Shown: positions 54,621-63,012 of the stretch, one piece after another | Layout: the number at the start of each line of letters is the position of its first letter | How positions within the stretch are numbered: the first letter of the stretch is position 1 | Made by a program: the position numbers and the translations under genes | The notes under the pieces: generated by a model | Told to the model about the DNA's origin: nothing | Database searches by the model: none | Seen by the model: only the letters and a program-made list of their open reading frames with translations | Origin: Clostridium aceticum | GTDB taxonomy: Bacteria > Bacillota > Clostridia > Peptostreptococcales > Natronincolaceae | NCBI RefSeq assembly: GCF_001042715.1 | Contig: NZ_CP009687.1 | Location: 620,001-684,000, forward strand | Length of the DNA: 64,000 nt | Direction: 5' to 3'

Positions 54621-55367
54621 ATGTTAGGAAGAACCCACATAGCCCTAGGATTAACAACAGCACTATTAGCAGCAACTTTTATAGATAGTTTTATTATTGC
54701 AGACAAACTGGATTCTATAGCATTGGGAGTAATGGCAATTGCTGCACTTTTGCCGGATTTAGATATGGGGACTTCTTCGCTGGGGGGAAAGTTTGGGATA
54801 TTAAAAGCCCATCATATAAAAAAACTGTGGTTGGTGGTTTTAACAGTCTTAGGGATTTTCACCATCGTTTATTTAAAGGAAACACCTATTTTTTACGGTA
54901 TTTTGTTTATTCTCTTATTAGGAGCTGTATTTTCTAAAGACTTTGCACAAAAAGGGTATCATATGCTGAGAAACTTTACCCAGGGAATGGTAGGAATAGG
55001 CTTTATAGCAGCAGCTTATTTTTACCATCAACCTCCCTTAGCAGGTATAGGAATTATCCTCATTGTGCTGCTTTTCAGTAAGCATAGAGGGTTATCTCAT
55101 TCTATAGTTTTTGTACTATTGAATTATATTATTATTAAAAGTATTATTATTTTTTATGATTATGTAGACTATAGTCTATTATTTGCCATTAGCATGACTT
55201 CACATATTATAGGGGATATGTTTACAAGGGCAGGAGTAATGCTGTTTTACCCCTTTAGCCCCAAAAAAATAAAGTTTCCCTTCACTATAAAAACAGGAGG
55301 AAAACTAGAAAATCTATTGTTTTTTACTATGTGTTTGTTGGCTTTTAAGTTAATTAAGGCTTTATAA
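54621..55367 (+). CDS. YdjM-like membrane metal-dependent hydrolase (DUF457)
   Basis: 248 residues, five or six membrane segments. RTHIALGLTTALLAAT with an early His, IAALLPDLDMGTSSLG, KHRGLSHSIVFV and SHIIGDMFTRAGVMLFYPF are the family's metal-site motifs (His and Asp). Role not known. ATG follows AAAGGGGGAGG. Ends convergently with azlD, overlapping by 6 bases. Confidence 0.88.
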   Translation: MLGRTHIALGLTTALLAATFIDSFIIADKLDSIALGVMAIAALLPDLDMGTSSLGGKFGILKAHHIKKLWLVVLTVLGIFTIVYLKETPIFYGILFILLLGAVFSKDFAQKGYHMLRNFTQGMVGIGFIAAAYFYHQPPLAGIGIILIVLLFSKHRGLSHSIVFVLLNYIIIKSIIIFYDYVDYSLLFAISMTSHIIGDMFTRAGVMLFYPFSPKKIKFPFTIKTGGKLENLLFFTMCLLAFKLIKAL

Positions 55368-55667
55368 TAACAAGAATTTCATGAGCATCACAGTTAAAAT
55401 TGAGCCAAATATTACATAAATAACATGTAATTTAAAGAAAGCTATGATCATGGCTGCAATCCCCCCTACAAAACCGATGATAGGCAAACTGCTTTCCACT
55501 GTCAAAATTCCAGGAAAAATCAGAGCACCTAAGGCAGCGTAGGGAATAGTTTTTAACCACTTACTTGCCCAAGAAGGCAGGCTCAGCTTATCTATAATAA
55601 AAACTGGCAGCAGTCTTGGGATAAAAGTTACCATCGCCATACCTAATATAATAAAAAATAACTGCAT
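55362..55667 (-). CDS. azlD: Branched-chain amino acid exporter small subunit AzlD
   Basis: 101-residue four-segment membrane protein of the AzlD family (FIPRLLPVFIIDKLSLPSW, KTIPYAALGALIFPGIL). It begins 5 bases after the azlC stop. AzlCD export leucine, valine or analogues. ATG follows GGAGAGTG on the minus strand. Confidence 0.9.
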   Translation of the reverse strand: MQLFFIILGMAMVTFIPRLLPVFIIDKLSLPSWASKWLKTIPYAALGALIFPGILTVESSLPIIGFVGGIAAMIIAFFKLHVIYVIFGSILTVMLMKFLLL

Positions 55668-55671
55668 TTTT

Positions 55672-56406
55672 TCACTCTCCTTTTATAAAAAAGCTTCCTA
55701 ACAAACCACCTACCAAGGTAGCTGCTACAATTGCCCAACCAGAATTTAAAAAGAGACCAAATAAATAGCATAGACCACCACTTAAAAAAGCAATGAGACC
55801 AACACTATAATTTTTTTGAACCGCTGGCAATAAGAGCCCAATAAACATTGCGTAAAGACCTATGGACATGCTAGCACCAATGGAAGGAGGAATCACCATA
55901 GATAAAAGTCCACCGATAATTGTTCCAAGACCCCAAGAAAGGTAAACGCTTAACATAATACCAGCAACAAAATAAAAACTAAGATGTTCATCTTCTTTTT
56001 GCTCCATAGAAAGCATAGCAAAAGTTTCATCCGTCACTCCAAAGGATAAAGGAATCTTTTGTGCTAATGGAAGATGTTGAAGCTTATTCATGAGGGACAT
56101 GCTCATGATAAAGTGACGAAAGTTCAAAATAAGGGTAGCAAAAACAATTTCAAGCCCCAAGATTTCCATGCCTAGCATATTTACAGCCATAAATTGGCTA
56201 GCACCGGCGTATACAATAAAAGACATAAGGGCAGTATGAAGCAAAGGAATCCCTGTCTGGGAAGAAATAACACCAAAAGAAATCGCAATAGGCAAATACC
56301 CTATTACAATAGGAAGTCCATGCCGTACACCCTGCCAAAAGGTAGAAGAATTTTTAGATGAAAATAAAGAAAACTTGTTAAAAAAGTAAGAATTTTTTGA
56401 TTGCAT
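55672..56406 (-). CDS. azlC: Branched-chain amino acid exporter large subunit AzlC
   Basis: 244 residues with about six or seven membrane segments. GLPIVIGYLPIAISFGVIS near the start and ASQFMAVNMLG and LNFRHFIMSMSL are AzlC landmarks. ATG at 56406 follows AAGGAG at 7 bases; the open frame goes to 56454 into a family A repeat end. No AzlB regulator is adjacent. Confidence 0.92.
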   Translation of the reverse strand: MQSKNSYFFNKFSLFSSKNSSTFWQGVRHGLPIVIGYLPIAISFGVISSQTGIPLLHTALMSFIVYAGASQFMAVNMLGMEILGLEIVFATLILNFRHFIMSMSLMNKLQHLPLAQKIPLSFGVTDETFAMLSMEQKEDEHLSFYFVAGIMLSVYLSWGLGTIIGGLLSMVIPPSIGASMSIGLYAMFIGLLLPAVQKNYSVGLIAFLSGGLCYLFGLFLNSGWAIVAATLVGGLLGSFFIKGE

Positions 56407-56429
56407 AAAAAAACTCCTTAGTGTATTAA

Positions 56430-56462
56430 AATTATGGTTTAACTTAACGCTCATGATTTTAA
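56430..56462 (-). repeat. Dispersed repeat, family A, end remnant
   Basis: AATTATGGTTTAACTTAACG then CTCATGA is the reverse complement of the left end of the family (TCATTAGCGTTAACC and following). Located just upstream of azlC. Confidence 0.6.
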
Positions 56463-56577
56463 TATACCATTACAGAATCTGTAGCACAATGAAAAATTGT
56501 CTTATCGATACTTATTGTATATAATGAAAGTATCTATAGAATACTTAAAACTAAAGTAGAAATGAAGGGAGACAAAT

Positions 56578-57294
56578 ATGTTAAAAACTATACTTTTTGA
56601 CTTAGATGGAACACTGCTACCGTTTAAGATGGAAGATTTTATACAGAAATACTTTGAGGGATTAGGAAGAAAGTTTAAGGACTACTTTACCTTCAAGGAA
56701 TTACAAAACCTTTTATGGGAATCAACAAACTATATGATTAAGAATATGGAGACAGATAAGACAAATGCAGATGCTTTTTTTGAAGATTTTTATAGCAAGA
56801 CAAACCATTCACCTAATCAACTAAATCCTTTATTTGAAGAGTTTTATACCCATGATTTTCCCAAAATTAAAGAGGTCACTAAACAAAGCCAAGATATTAT
56901 TAAATCAATATCCTTATTAAAAGAGAAAAATTATGAACTAGTCGTGGCGACAAACCCACTGTTTCCTAAGCAAGCAATATTACATAGGGTTGAGTGGGCA
57001 GGTTTAAACAAAGCGGATTTTGCTTTTATTACAAACTTTGAAGAAATGCATTTCTGTAAGCCACACCTACACTTTTATCAAGAACTATTAGAAAAGATTA
57101 ATAGACAGCCACAGGAATGTATGATGGTAGGAAATGACGTAGAAGAGGATATGGTGGCAAAAAAACTAGGATGTGCAACTTATCTGATAGAAGATTATAA
57201 AATACAACGTTCACAAAAGGTAGATACCATAGATCATGTAGGAAAATATGAGGATTTTTATGAATTTGTAAAAGCCCTACCGCCTATTAAATAA
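56578..57294 (+). CDS. HAD-superfamily hydrolase
   Basis: 238 residues. Motif I LFDLDGTLLPF (nucleophile Asp), motif II VVATNPLF with Thr, Lys in EMHFCKPHLHFYQ and motif IV MVGNDVEEDM. A small-molecule phosphatase is most likely; substrate unknown. ATG follows GAAGGGAGA. Single gene, with its own start gap, divergent from azlC. Confidence 0.9.
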   Translation: MLKTILFDLDGTLLPFKMEDFIQKYFEGLGRKFKDYFTFKELQNLLWESTNYMIKNMETDKTNADAFFEDFYSKTNHSPNQLNPLFEEFYTHDFPKIKEVTKQSQDIIKSISLLKEKNYELVVATNPLFPKQAILHRVEWAGLNKADFAFITNFEEMHFCKPHLHFYQELLEKINRQPQECMMVGNDVEEDMVAKKLGCATYLIEDYKIQRSQKVDTIDHVGKYEDFYEFVKALPPIK

Positions 57295-57355
57295 ATTTTG
57301 TAAAAAAGCCTCATAATAAATAAAAGATAGCTTGCATGAAGGGTGTGAAACTTGT

Positions 57356-57661
57356 ATGGCGGGATGTGGATGTAGTAAGAAAAACGAAAAGACAAAGAAA
57401 GAATGTCCCTTATGTGGAAAACCCAGTGGGAATATACATTATTTGGCTATCAGACCAGTAGTGAAAGAGGATTTAAAAAAATTAGTGCAGGAAGATAGCT
57501 ATTATATCTGTAATAACTCAGATTGTGATGTGGTATTTTTTAATGAAGAAACGGAAATAATCTTCCTTACTAGAGACATCGATATGACATCAAACTTTTA
57601 TGAAGTATCAAAAAGTAATACCAAATGTAGTAAAGGCTGTGGAGGTTGCAAAGGGGAATGA
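57356..57661 (+). CDS. Cys-rich zinc-ribbon protein, CopZ N-terminal domain type
   Basis: 101 residues with Cys in CGCSKK, ECPLCGKPSG, YICNNSDCDVVFF and a C-terminal KCSKGCGGCKGE. The CPLCGK...YYICNNSDCDVV pattern fits the zinc and Fe-S domain seen at the front of some CopZ copper chaperones; the chaperone half is absent. The Cys-Gly-rich tail could bind another metal. ATG at 57356 is used; a TTG at 57332 would add eight residues with two more Cys. Confidence 0.75.
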   Translation: MAGCGCSKKNEKTKKECPLCGKPSGNIHYLAIRPVVKEDLKKLVQEDSYYICNNSDCDVVFFNEETEIIFLTRDIDMTSNFYEVSKSNTKCSKGCGGCKGE

Positions 57662-57703
57662 TGTTTGGTGAAGTAATAATTATACAAATGAGAGGTGAAG
57701 AAC

Positions 57704-58066
57704 ATGTCAAAGGACCCTATGGAAATTATCGGAGAAAAGGGAAGGATCAAAATTGCTCATGATATTCTCATGACAATAGCCCGCCATACTGCTGAAGAAG
57801 TTGAGGGCATTGTATCCATAAAAGGTGGTTTGCCAGGAGGAATTATAGAGCTTTTTAGCAAAAAAACCAGTACCAAAAAAGGTGTAAAAATACAAAATGA
57901 AGAGACGCAAGTAGTAATTAATCTCTCGGTGGTGGTGGATTATGGTGCTGTTATTCCTGATATTATAAAAAAAGTACAGGAAAAAGTAAAAAGTTCGGTA
58001 GAATCTATGACAGATATTCAAGTCTCAAAAGTAAATGTTTTCGTTCAAGATGTAGTTATTACATGA
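57704..58066 (+). CDS. Asp23/Gls24 family envelope-stress protein
   Basis: 120 residues. GRIKIAHDILMTIARHTAEE, VEGIVSIKGG and INLSVVVDYGAVIPDI are typical of the Asp23/YloU/YqhY family. Members are linked to envelope stress or lipid synthesis; role here uncertain. ATG at 57704 follows AGAGGTGAAG. Only 42 bases after the zinc-ribbon gene. Confidence 0.88.
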   Translation: MSKDPMEIIGEKGRIKIAHDILMTIARHTAEEVEGIVSIKGGLPGGIIELFSKKTSTKKGVKIQNEETQVVINLSVVVDYGAVIPDIIKKVQEKVKSSVESMTDIQVSKVNVFVQDVVIT

Positions 58067-58087
58067 TAAAAGAACACACTTATAAAG

Positions 58088-58133
58088 ATAAAAAGATAAA
58101 ACCAGGAAAATTTTTTCTGGTTTTATCTTTTTT
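58088..58133. terminator. Bidirectional terminator
   Basis: AAAAGATAAAACCAGGAAAA pairs with TTTTCTGGTTTTATCTTTT, between the convergent Asp23-family and Met/Pro-rich genes. Confidence 0.9.
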
Positions 58134-58143
58134 ATTTACAAAA

Positions 58144-58512
58144 TTAACAACCGCAGCAGTGGTCAGGTTTATGATCAGGTTTATGATCATGAGGATGTTC
58201 ATAATACATCATTTTATGTTTGTAAGCTTCAGCCTTATGCATATAGGCCATGTGCATGTGCATATAATACATTTTTTTCATATGATCATAATCATGAGCA
58301 TCCATATGCATATCTGGCATCATTGGAGGACACCCGGGCATAGGTAAAGGCATAGGCATCCCAGGCATTCCCGGCATAGGCATAGCTGGCATATGTCCAG
58401 GCATTCCCGGCATAGGCATAGCTGGCATATGTCCAGGGTGCATAGGCATAGTGGGATAAGGCATACAATCATCCATTAAAGGATAGTTCATATTTTCTTT
58501 TATTGTTTCCAC
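58144..58512 (-). CDS. Met/His/Pro-rich repeat protein, possible metal-binding or spore-coat protein
   Basis: 122 residues of unusual composition. Residues about 18-60 are repeats of Met, Pro and Gly with His (PGHMPAMPMPGMPG twice), then a helical part (YDHMKKMYYMHMHMAYMHKA) with very many Met, His and Tyr, and a His-Asp tail ending in CCGC (DHKPDHKPDHCCGC). Met and His clusters bind copper in other proteins; Tyr- and His-rich proteins also occur in spore coats. No family recognised. Start follows AGGAGG on the minus strand. Confidence 0.75.
   Translation of the reverse strand: METIKENMNYPLMDDCMPYPTMPMHPGHMPAMPMPGMPGHMPAMPMPGMPGMPMPLPMPGCPPMMPDMHMDAHDYDHMKKMYYMHMHMAYMHKAEAYKHKMMYYEHPHDHKPDHKPDHCCGC
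58364..58435. repeat. Perfect 36-base tandem repeat in the Met/Pro-rich gene
   Basis: Two exact 36-base units (58364-58399, 58400-58435) encode 12-residue repeats of the MPGMPGHMPAMP type. Exact identity points to recent expansion; copy number may vary between strains. Confidence 0.9.
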
Positions 58513-58616
58513 AAGAAAACCTCCTATAGTATAGATTTCTATGAGTTATTTACTCTTTAATTATAGAATATGAAATACTTGGAGTTTGGGAACTTGGCCA
58601 ATAAAAAATATGTCTA

Positions 58617-58653
58617 AAAAAACATCTGTTGTTTCAGCACAACAGATGTTTTT
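58617..58653. terminator. Terminator after acpP
   Basis: AAAAACATCTGTTG pairs with CAACAGATGTTTTT; on the minus strand it follows acpP by 11 bases with a T-rich tail. Confidence 0.88.
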
Positions 58654-58664
58654 AAAAAAGCTTT

Positions 58665-58895
58665 TTATTTGTTTTTCTCAACATACTCAACAATATCTCC
58701 AATGTTTTTGAAGCCTTCTGCTTCCTCATCAGGGATTTCTACACCAAATTCATCTTCGATAGCCATAATAATTTCTACCGCATCTAATGAATCAGCATCT
58801 AAGTCATTAATCAGAGAAGTCGCCGGTGTAATAGACTCAACATCGCTAACTCCTAGTTGCTCTGCAATAATTTCTTTAACTTTTTCAAATAACAT
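58665..58895 (-). CDS. acpP: Acyl carrier protein
   Basis: 76 residues, acidic; the phosphopantetheine Ser is in [12 protein letters not shown]. Carries acyl chains in fatty-acid synthesis. ATG at 58895 has AGGAAG upstream; a CTG at about 58930 with a better GGAGGT site would add some twelve residues in frame but is unlikely. Isolated from fab genes. Confidence 0.94.
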   Translation of the reverse strand: MLFEKVKEIIAEQLGVSDVESITPATSLINDLDADSLDAVEIIMAIEDEFGVEIPDEEAEGFKNIGDIVEYVEKNK

Positions 58896-59140
58896 AAAAC
58901 TTCCTGGTTTCGTATAGAAACTACTCTCCAGGATTTCACCTCCTTGGATAATTATTGGTTTTGGTAATGAAGCTATGTAATAAATTAGCACCTATATATT
59001 ATAGGCTAAAGTTCATAATTAGAATACCATAAAAATAAAAATTTGTGTATATTTTGTTTTGAAAATTCATGATGAATTATGATCATAAATAAGAAATCCT
59101 ATACTTAAGGAGGAAAAAAGCATTTGAAAACACAATACTT

Positions 59141-59156
59141 ATTATCAATTGATAAT
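59141..59156. promoter_or_regulatory. Perfect 16-base palindrome upstream of the cation efflux gene
   Basis: ATTATCAATTGATAAT is its own reverse complement. Its half-site is of the kind seen in Fur-family and other metal-regulator operators. It lies about 45 bases before the -35 box of the next promoter. A similar half-site, TTGATAATTAGG, recurs right at the ribosome site. Confidence 0.5.
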
Positions 59157-59199
59157 TAAAATTAGTAAATTTATATAAAAAAATATTATAAAATAGGGG

Positions 59200-59228
59200 T
59201 TTACAAATAAACATACAGTGAATATAAT
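59200..59228 (+). promoter_or_regulatory. Sigma-A promoter of the cation efflux gene
   Basis: TTTACA at 59200-59205 and TATAAT at 59223-59228 with a 17-base spacer; the start codon follows at 59268. Confidence 0.8.
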
Positions 59229-59267
59229 GGTTGTATAATTTCATTTGATAATTAGGAGGCATTTTTA

Positions 59268-60179
59268 ATGAAGCTAAATGAACAAGAGTCTTTTTTTTCT
59301 AACAAAATCAATCGTGTTATATTTATTACAATTATCATGAACGTATTTTTAGTATTAATGAAGCTAGGAGCCGGACATTTTTCAGGAAGCAAAGCTCTAA
59401 TTGCAGATGGATTGCACTCAGCTTCTGATATCGTTACCTCTATAGGTGTAATTATTGGTATAGGGATAGCAAAGAAACCTAGAGATGAGCAGCATCAATA
59501 TGGCCATGAAAAAGTAGAGACGATAGCGGCTTTTCTTTTGTCTATAGCACTTATTTATACGGGTATAAAAATTGGATTGGGATCAGCTTTGTCTATTATT
59601 CATAAAGATATGGTTATTCCGGGTAAGTTTGCCTTATATGCAGCTCTTCTGTCTATCGTTATAAAGGAATTGCAGTACCAGATCACTTTTAAAGTAGGAA
59701 AAGAAGCCAACAGCAGTGCCTTGATGGCGGATGCGTGGCACCACCGATCTGATGCACTTTCATCAATAGCAGCTTTTATTGGGGTTTTGGGTGGACGCTT
59801 AGGTTTTACTATATTAGATCCTCTAGCAGGGGTCGTTGTTTCTGCTATTGTGATGAAGGTTGGTATTGAAATATTCATAGATTGTTTTCAACAATTAATA
59901 GATGTATCTATTCAACTAAAAGAGCTGGAAAGTGTAAAGCACTCTATATTAAGAAAGAGTAAGGTACAGTGTATTAATGATATTAGAACAAGAAAACATG
60001 GTTCTAAAGTTTTTGTGGATATAAGGGTTTGTGTAGATGCTACTATGGATATTTATAACGGACATTGTGTAGCTGAAGAAGTAGAAAATATTATCAGAAG
60101 TGAGGTAAATAACGTAAAAGATGTGATTGTTCACTTGGACCCATTTCCAGAAGAATCTCAACAAAAAGAAGTGATTTAA
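59268..60179 (+). CDS. Cation diffusion facilitator family transporter
   Basis: 303 residues, six membrane segments. ALIADGLHSASDIVTS and LMADAWHHRSDALSS are the metal-binding HxxxD-type motifs in segments 2 and 5 (here DGLHSASD and DAWHHRSD); the DAWHHRSD form, with paired His after Asp, is common in iron/manganese/zinc exporters. C-terminal cytoplasmic domain about 210-300. ATG follows TAGGAGGC. Exports a divalent metal, probably under a metal-sensing regulator. Confidence 0.93.
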   Translation: MKLNEQESFFSNKINRVIFITIIMNVFLVLMKLGAGHFSGSKALIADGLHSASDIVTSIGVIIGIGIAKKPRDEQHQYGHEKVETIAAFLLSIALIYTGIKIGLGSALSIIHKDMVIPGKFALYAALLSIVIKELQYQITFKVGKEANSSALMADAWHHRSDALSSIAAFIGVLGGRLGFTILDPLAGVVVSAIVMKVGIEIFIDCFQQLIDVSIQLKELESVKHSILRKSKVQCINDIRTRKHGSKVFVDIRVCVDATMDIYNGHCVAEEVENIIRSEVNNVKDVIVHLDPFPEESQQKEVI

Positions 60180-60284
60180 CTTCTTTTTGTATTTTTTTGA
60201 GGAATTTTGTAGTAATGGATCAGCTTATTTGGTATAATAGCACACGAGAAATGTGTTAATTTTTTATTAAATTCATGTTAAGAA

Positions 60285-60338
60285 ATTTAACGTAGATTTA
60301 ACACAAATTTAACACTGCTTTAAAGGGAATAGTATATT
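60285..60338 (+). promoter_or_regulatory. Pho-box-like array and -10 box upstream of the phosphate cotransporter
   Basis: ATTTAAC at 60285, 60296 and 60307 and CTTTAAA at 60318 repeat every 11 bases exactly, then TATATT at 60333-60338. PhoP/PhoB binding sites have this 11-base period and replace the -35 box. The downstream gene is a Na/phosphate cotransporter, so phosphate control is likely. Confidence 0.65.
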
Positions 60339-60408
60339 ATTTTGTAATGTGTGTAAAACATTAAGGTAAAGAAATTTTTAAACCAAAGAAAAACGAGGGA
60401 GGATGTTC

Positions 60409-62022
60409 ATGGAAATCTTATTTGGAGTATTAGGTGGACTAGGATTATTCTTATACGGAATGAATGTTATGAGTAATGGTCTGCAAAAAGCTGCTGGTGA
60501 TAAGTTGAAATCCATCATTGGCATGCTGACCACCAATAGGATTATGGCTGTTGGCGTGGGAGCAATTGTTACTGCTATTGTGCAGAGTAGTAGTGCTTCT
60601 ACCGTCATGGTAGTAGGTTTTGTAAATGCTGGTATGATGAAGCTGACACAAGCAGTAGGGGTTATTATGGGTGCCAATATTGGTACTACGATTACAGCCC
60701 AAATTATTACTTTTAAGATTGATAAGTATGCACCGGTTATTGTGGGGATTGCAGTAGCAGTATGGTTATTTACTAAAAACAGAAAAATAAAGCAACTGGC
60801 GGAAGCCTTCATCGGATTTGGTATACTTTTTATTGGTATGAAATTTATGGGAGATGCCTTAAGACCTTTAAGAACCTATGAACCCTTTAGGGAAATGTTA
60901 GTAAATTTTGGTGAACATCCTTTTTTAGCTATATTAGCAGGTTTTGCTATTACCATAGCAGTACAAAGTAGTACCGCTTCTACTGGTATTTTATTAGCAT
61001 TGGCGATGGAGGGATTGATCCCTATTAGATCAGGATTACCTATACTATTTGGGATTAATATGGGTACGACTATTACAGCTATGCTTTCTAGTATAGGGGC
61101 AAGTAACACAGCAAAACGGGCAGCAGCTTTTCACTTTTTGTTTAACCTTGTAGGTACGGCTATATTTATCTCTTTCCTACAGGGACCAACTTATAGAATT
61201 ATTACCTACTTAACTCCAACTGATATACCAAGACAAATCGCTAATGCCCATACCTTGTTTAATATAACCACTACCTTAATTTTACTGCCTTTTGCAGGTT
61301 TGTTAGTAAGAGTGGCAAAGAGGATTGTTCCAGGGGAAGAAGAAGCGACGCGAGGTATAAAATATATAGATAATCGTATTTTAGAAACTCCTTCCATTGC
61401 GACAGCAAGTGCTGTTAAGGAAGCCCTCCATATGGGAAATGTAGCAAAGGAATCTTTAGAAAACGCATTGGACGCTTTTGTAAAAGGTGATCAGAAAAAA
61501 ATTGACGAAACCTTAAGCCTAGAAAAGGTGGTTAATGAATTAGAGAGAGAACTATCTGCTTATTTAGTAAAATTATCCAACACCGATATTTCTTTAGATA
61601 ATCGTGATACTGTCAGTGGTTTATTTAATACGATTAATGATATTGAGAGGGTAGGAGATCATGCAGAAAATATAGCGGAATTGGCTCAATATAAAATGGA
61701 CAATCAACTGGCTTTTTCTGATAAAGCATTGGAAGAATTAGATAAAATTGCTGGGTTAGCTTTGAGGGCTTATAGCAATTCTTTAACTGCTTTAAGAAAC
61801 CTAGATGCCAGTTTGGCTATGAAGGTAATAGAAAATGAAGGACAAGTAGATTTTATGGAAAAAAACTTAAGGGCTAGTCATATTGAGAGGTTAAATAGTC
61901 AACAATGTGTACCAACCTCTGGGGTGATTTACCTTGATGTATTGAGTAACTTAGAAAGAGTTGCTGACCATTCTTCTAATATTGCTATGGCAGTGTTAGA
62001 TAAAGTAAGGGCACAAAAATAA
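60409..62022 (+). CDS. Na/Pi cotransporter family protein with PhoU-like domain
   Basis: 537 residues. Two related membrane halves with QSSSASTVMVVGFVNAG and QSSTASTGILLALAMEG (the QSS motifs of the NptA/PNaS family), then a cytoplasmic PhoU-like helical domain (about 340-537). ATG at 60409 follows GAGGGAGG; the ATG at 60403 is too near that site. Imports phosphate with sodium or adjusts it under phosphate limitation. Confidence 0.93.
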   Translation: MEILFGVLGGLGLFLYGMNVMSNGLQKAAGDKLKSIIGMLTTNRIMAVGVGAIVTAIVQSSSASTVMVVGFVNAGMMKLTQAVGVIMGANIGTTITAQIITFKIDKYAPVIVGIAVAVWLFTKNRKIKQLAEAFIGFGILFIGMKFMGDALRPLRTYEPFREMLVNFGEHPFLAILAGFAITIAVQSSTASTGILLALAMEGLIPIRSGLPILFGINMGTTITAMLSSIGASNTAKRAAAFHFLFNLVGTAIFISFLQGPTYRIITYLTPTDIPRQIANAHTLFNITTTLILLPFAGLLVRVAKRIVPGEEEATRGIKYIDNRILETPSIATASAVKEALHMGNVAKESLENALDAFVKGDQKKIDETLSLEKVVNELERELSAYLVKLSNTDISLDNRDTVSGLFNTINDIERVGDHAENIAELAQYKMDNQLAFSDKALEELDKIAGLALRAYSNSLTALRNLDASLAMKVIENEGQVDFMEKNLRASHIERLNSQQCVPTSGVIYLDVLSNLERVADHSSNIAMAVLDKVRAQK

Positions 62023-62035
62023 GAAATTGCTATTT

Positions 62036-62086
62036 ATAGGGAGGAGCTCCATGATGTTGGAGTTCCTCCCTATTATAGTTTTTGTA
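62036..62086 (+). terminator. Terminator after the Na/Pi gene
   Basis: ATAGGGAGGAGCTCCA pairs with TGGAGTTCCTCCCTAT (one G-T mismatch), followed by TATAGTTTTTG. Confidence 0.88.
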
Positions 62087-62169
62087 GGAAATATATAAAA
62101 AATTGTAAAATTGAATATTTAAAAACTTAAAGGATAAAATAAAAATAGTTTAATTGGAAGGGGTTCACT

Positions 62170-63012
62170 ATGGAAAAAGAAGAAAATATACGTTTGATTA
62201 TTATTGGTGGTGGAGAGGATAAACGTACTGACAAAGAAATATTAAAGAAGGTAGCCGACTTATCCGGTAAAGATCAAGCAAATATAGCAGTTATAACAAC
62301 AGCTACCAACTATCCACTAGAAGTGGGAGAAGAATATAAAAGAATTTTCTATGATTTAGGTGTCAACAAAGTAGATACCATCAATATAGCCAGTAGAAGA
62401 GAAGCGAATCAAAGGCAAGTGATGAAGAGCCTACAAGATATAAACTGTGCTTTTTTTGTGGGAGGAGATCAGTTAAGGATTTCTAGTATACTAGGAGGCA
62501 CAGAGTTTCATAATTTTATAAAAAACAAGTTAGAAGAAGGAATGATTGTAGCAGGCACCAGTGCAGGAGCTTCTATGATGAGTGAAGTGATGGTGGTGGA
62601 AGGGGATGAGGAGGATGCCCCTAGAAAGTGTACTGTTAAAATGGCCCCTGGAATGGGCTTTTTAAAAGGAGTTATTATAGATCAGCACTTTAACCAAAGA
62701 GGAAGAATAGGAAGGTTGTTGGGAGCAGTAGCTCAAAACCCTTATGCCCTTGGTATAGGAATTGATGAAGACACAGCCATTATTATTAATGATAGAAACG
62801 AACTGCAAGTAATTGGGTCAGGTGTGATTACCATTGTAGATGGAAAAAATATTGGTTATACCAATATTTCTGAGCAATACCCAAACGAACCTTTGGCTAT
62901 TACCAATGTGAATGTTCATATTTTACCTACTAGATATAAGTATAGTCTATTAAATAGGAATGCTATTGTCTACGAAGCGCAGACAAGTGGAATAGAGGAG
63001 GACAGTAAATGA
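62170..63012 (+). CDS. cphB: Cyanophycinase
   Basis: 280-residue serine peptidase of the S51-like fold that splits cyanophycin into beta-Asp-Arg dipeptides. LIIIGGGEDKRTDKEIL at the start, FFVGGDQLRI, and the nucleophile Ser in AGTSAGASMMSEVM; GIGIDEDTAIII is also typical. ATG follows GGAAGGGG. The last 4 bases overlap the synthetase gene (ATGA), so both are translated together. Confidence 0.95.
   Translation: MEKEENIRLIIIGGGEDKRTDKEILKKVADLSGKDQANIAVITTATNYPLEVGEEYKRIFYDLGVNKVDTINIASRREANQRQVMKSLQDINCAFFVGGDQLRISSILGGTEFHNFIKNKLEEGMIVAGTSAGASMMSEVMVVEGDEEDAPRKCTVKMAPGMGFLKGVIIDQHFNQRGRIGRLLGAVAQNPYALGIGIDEDTAIIINDRNELQVIGSGVITIVDGKNIGYTNISEQYPNEPLAITNVNVHILPTRYKYSLLNRNAIVYEAQTSGIEEDSK

Noticed and set aside
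58063-58347. Plus-strand frame rich in Met, Ile, His and Phe
   Set aside because: It is the antisense of the Met/His/Pro-rich gene, whose strand has a proper ribosome site and terminator.
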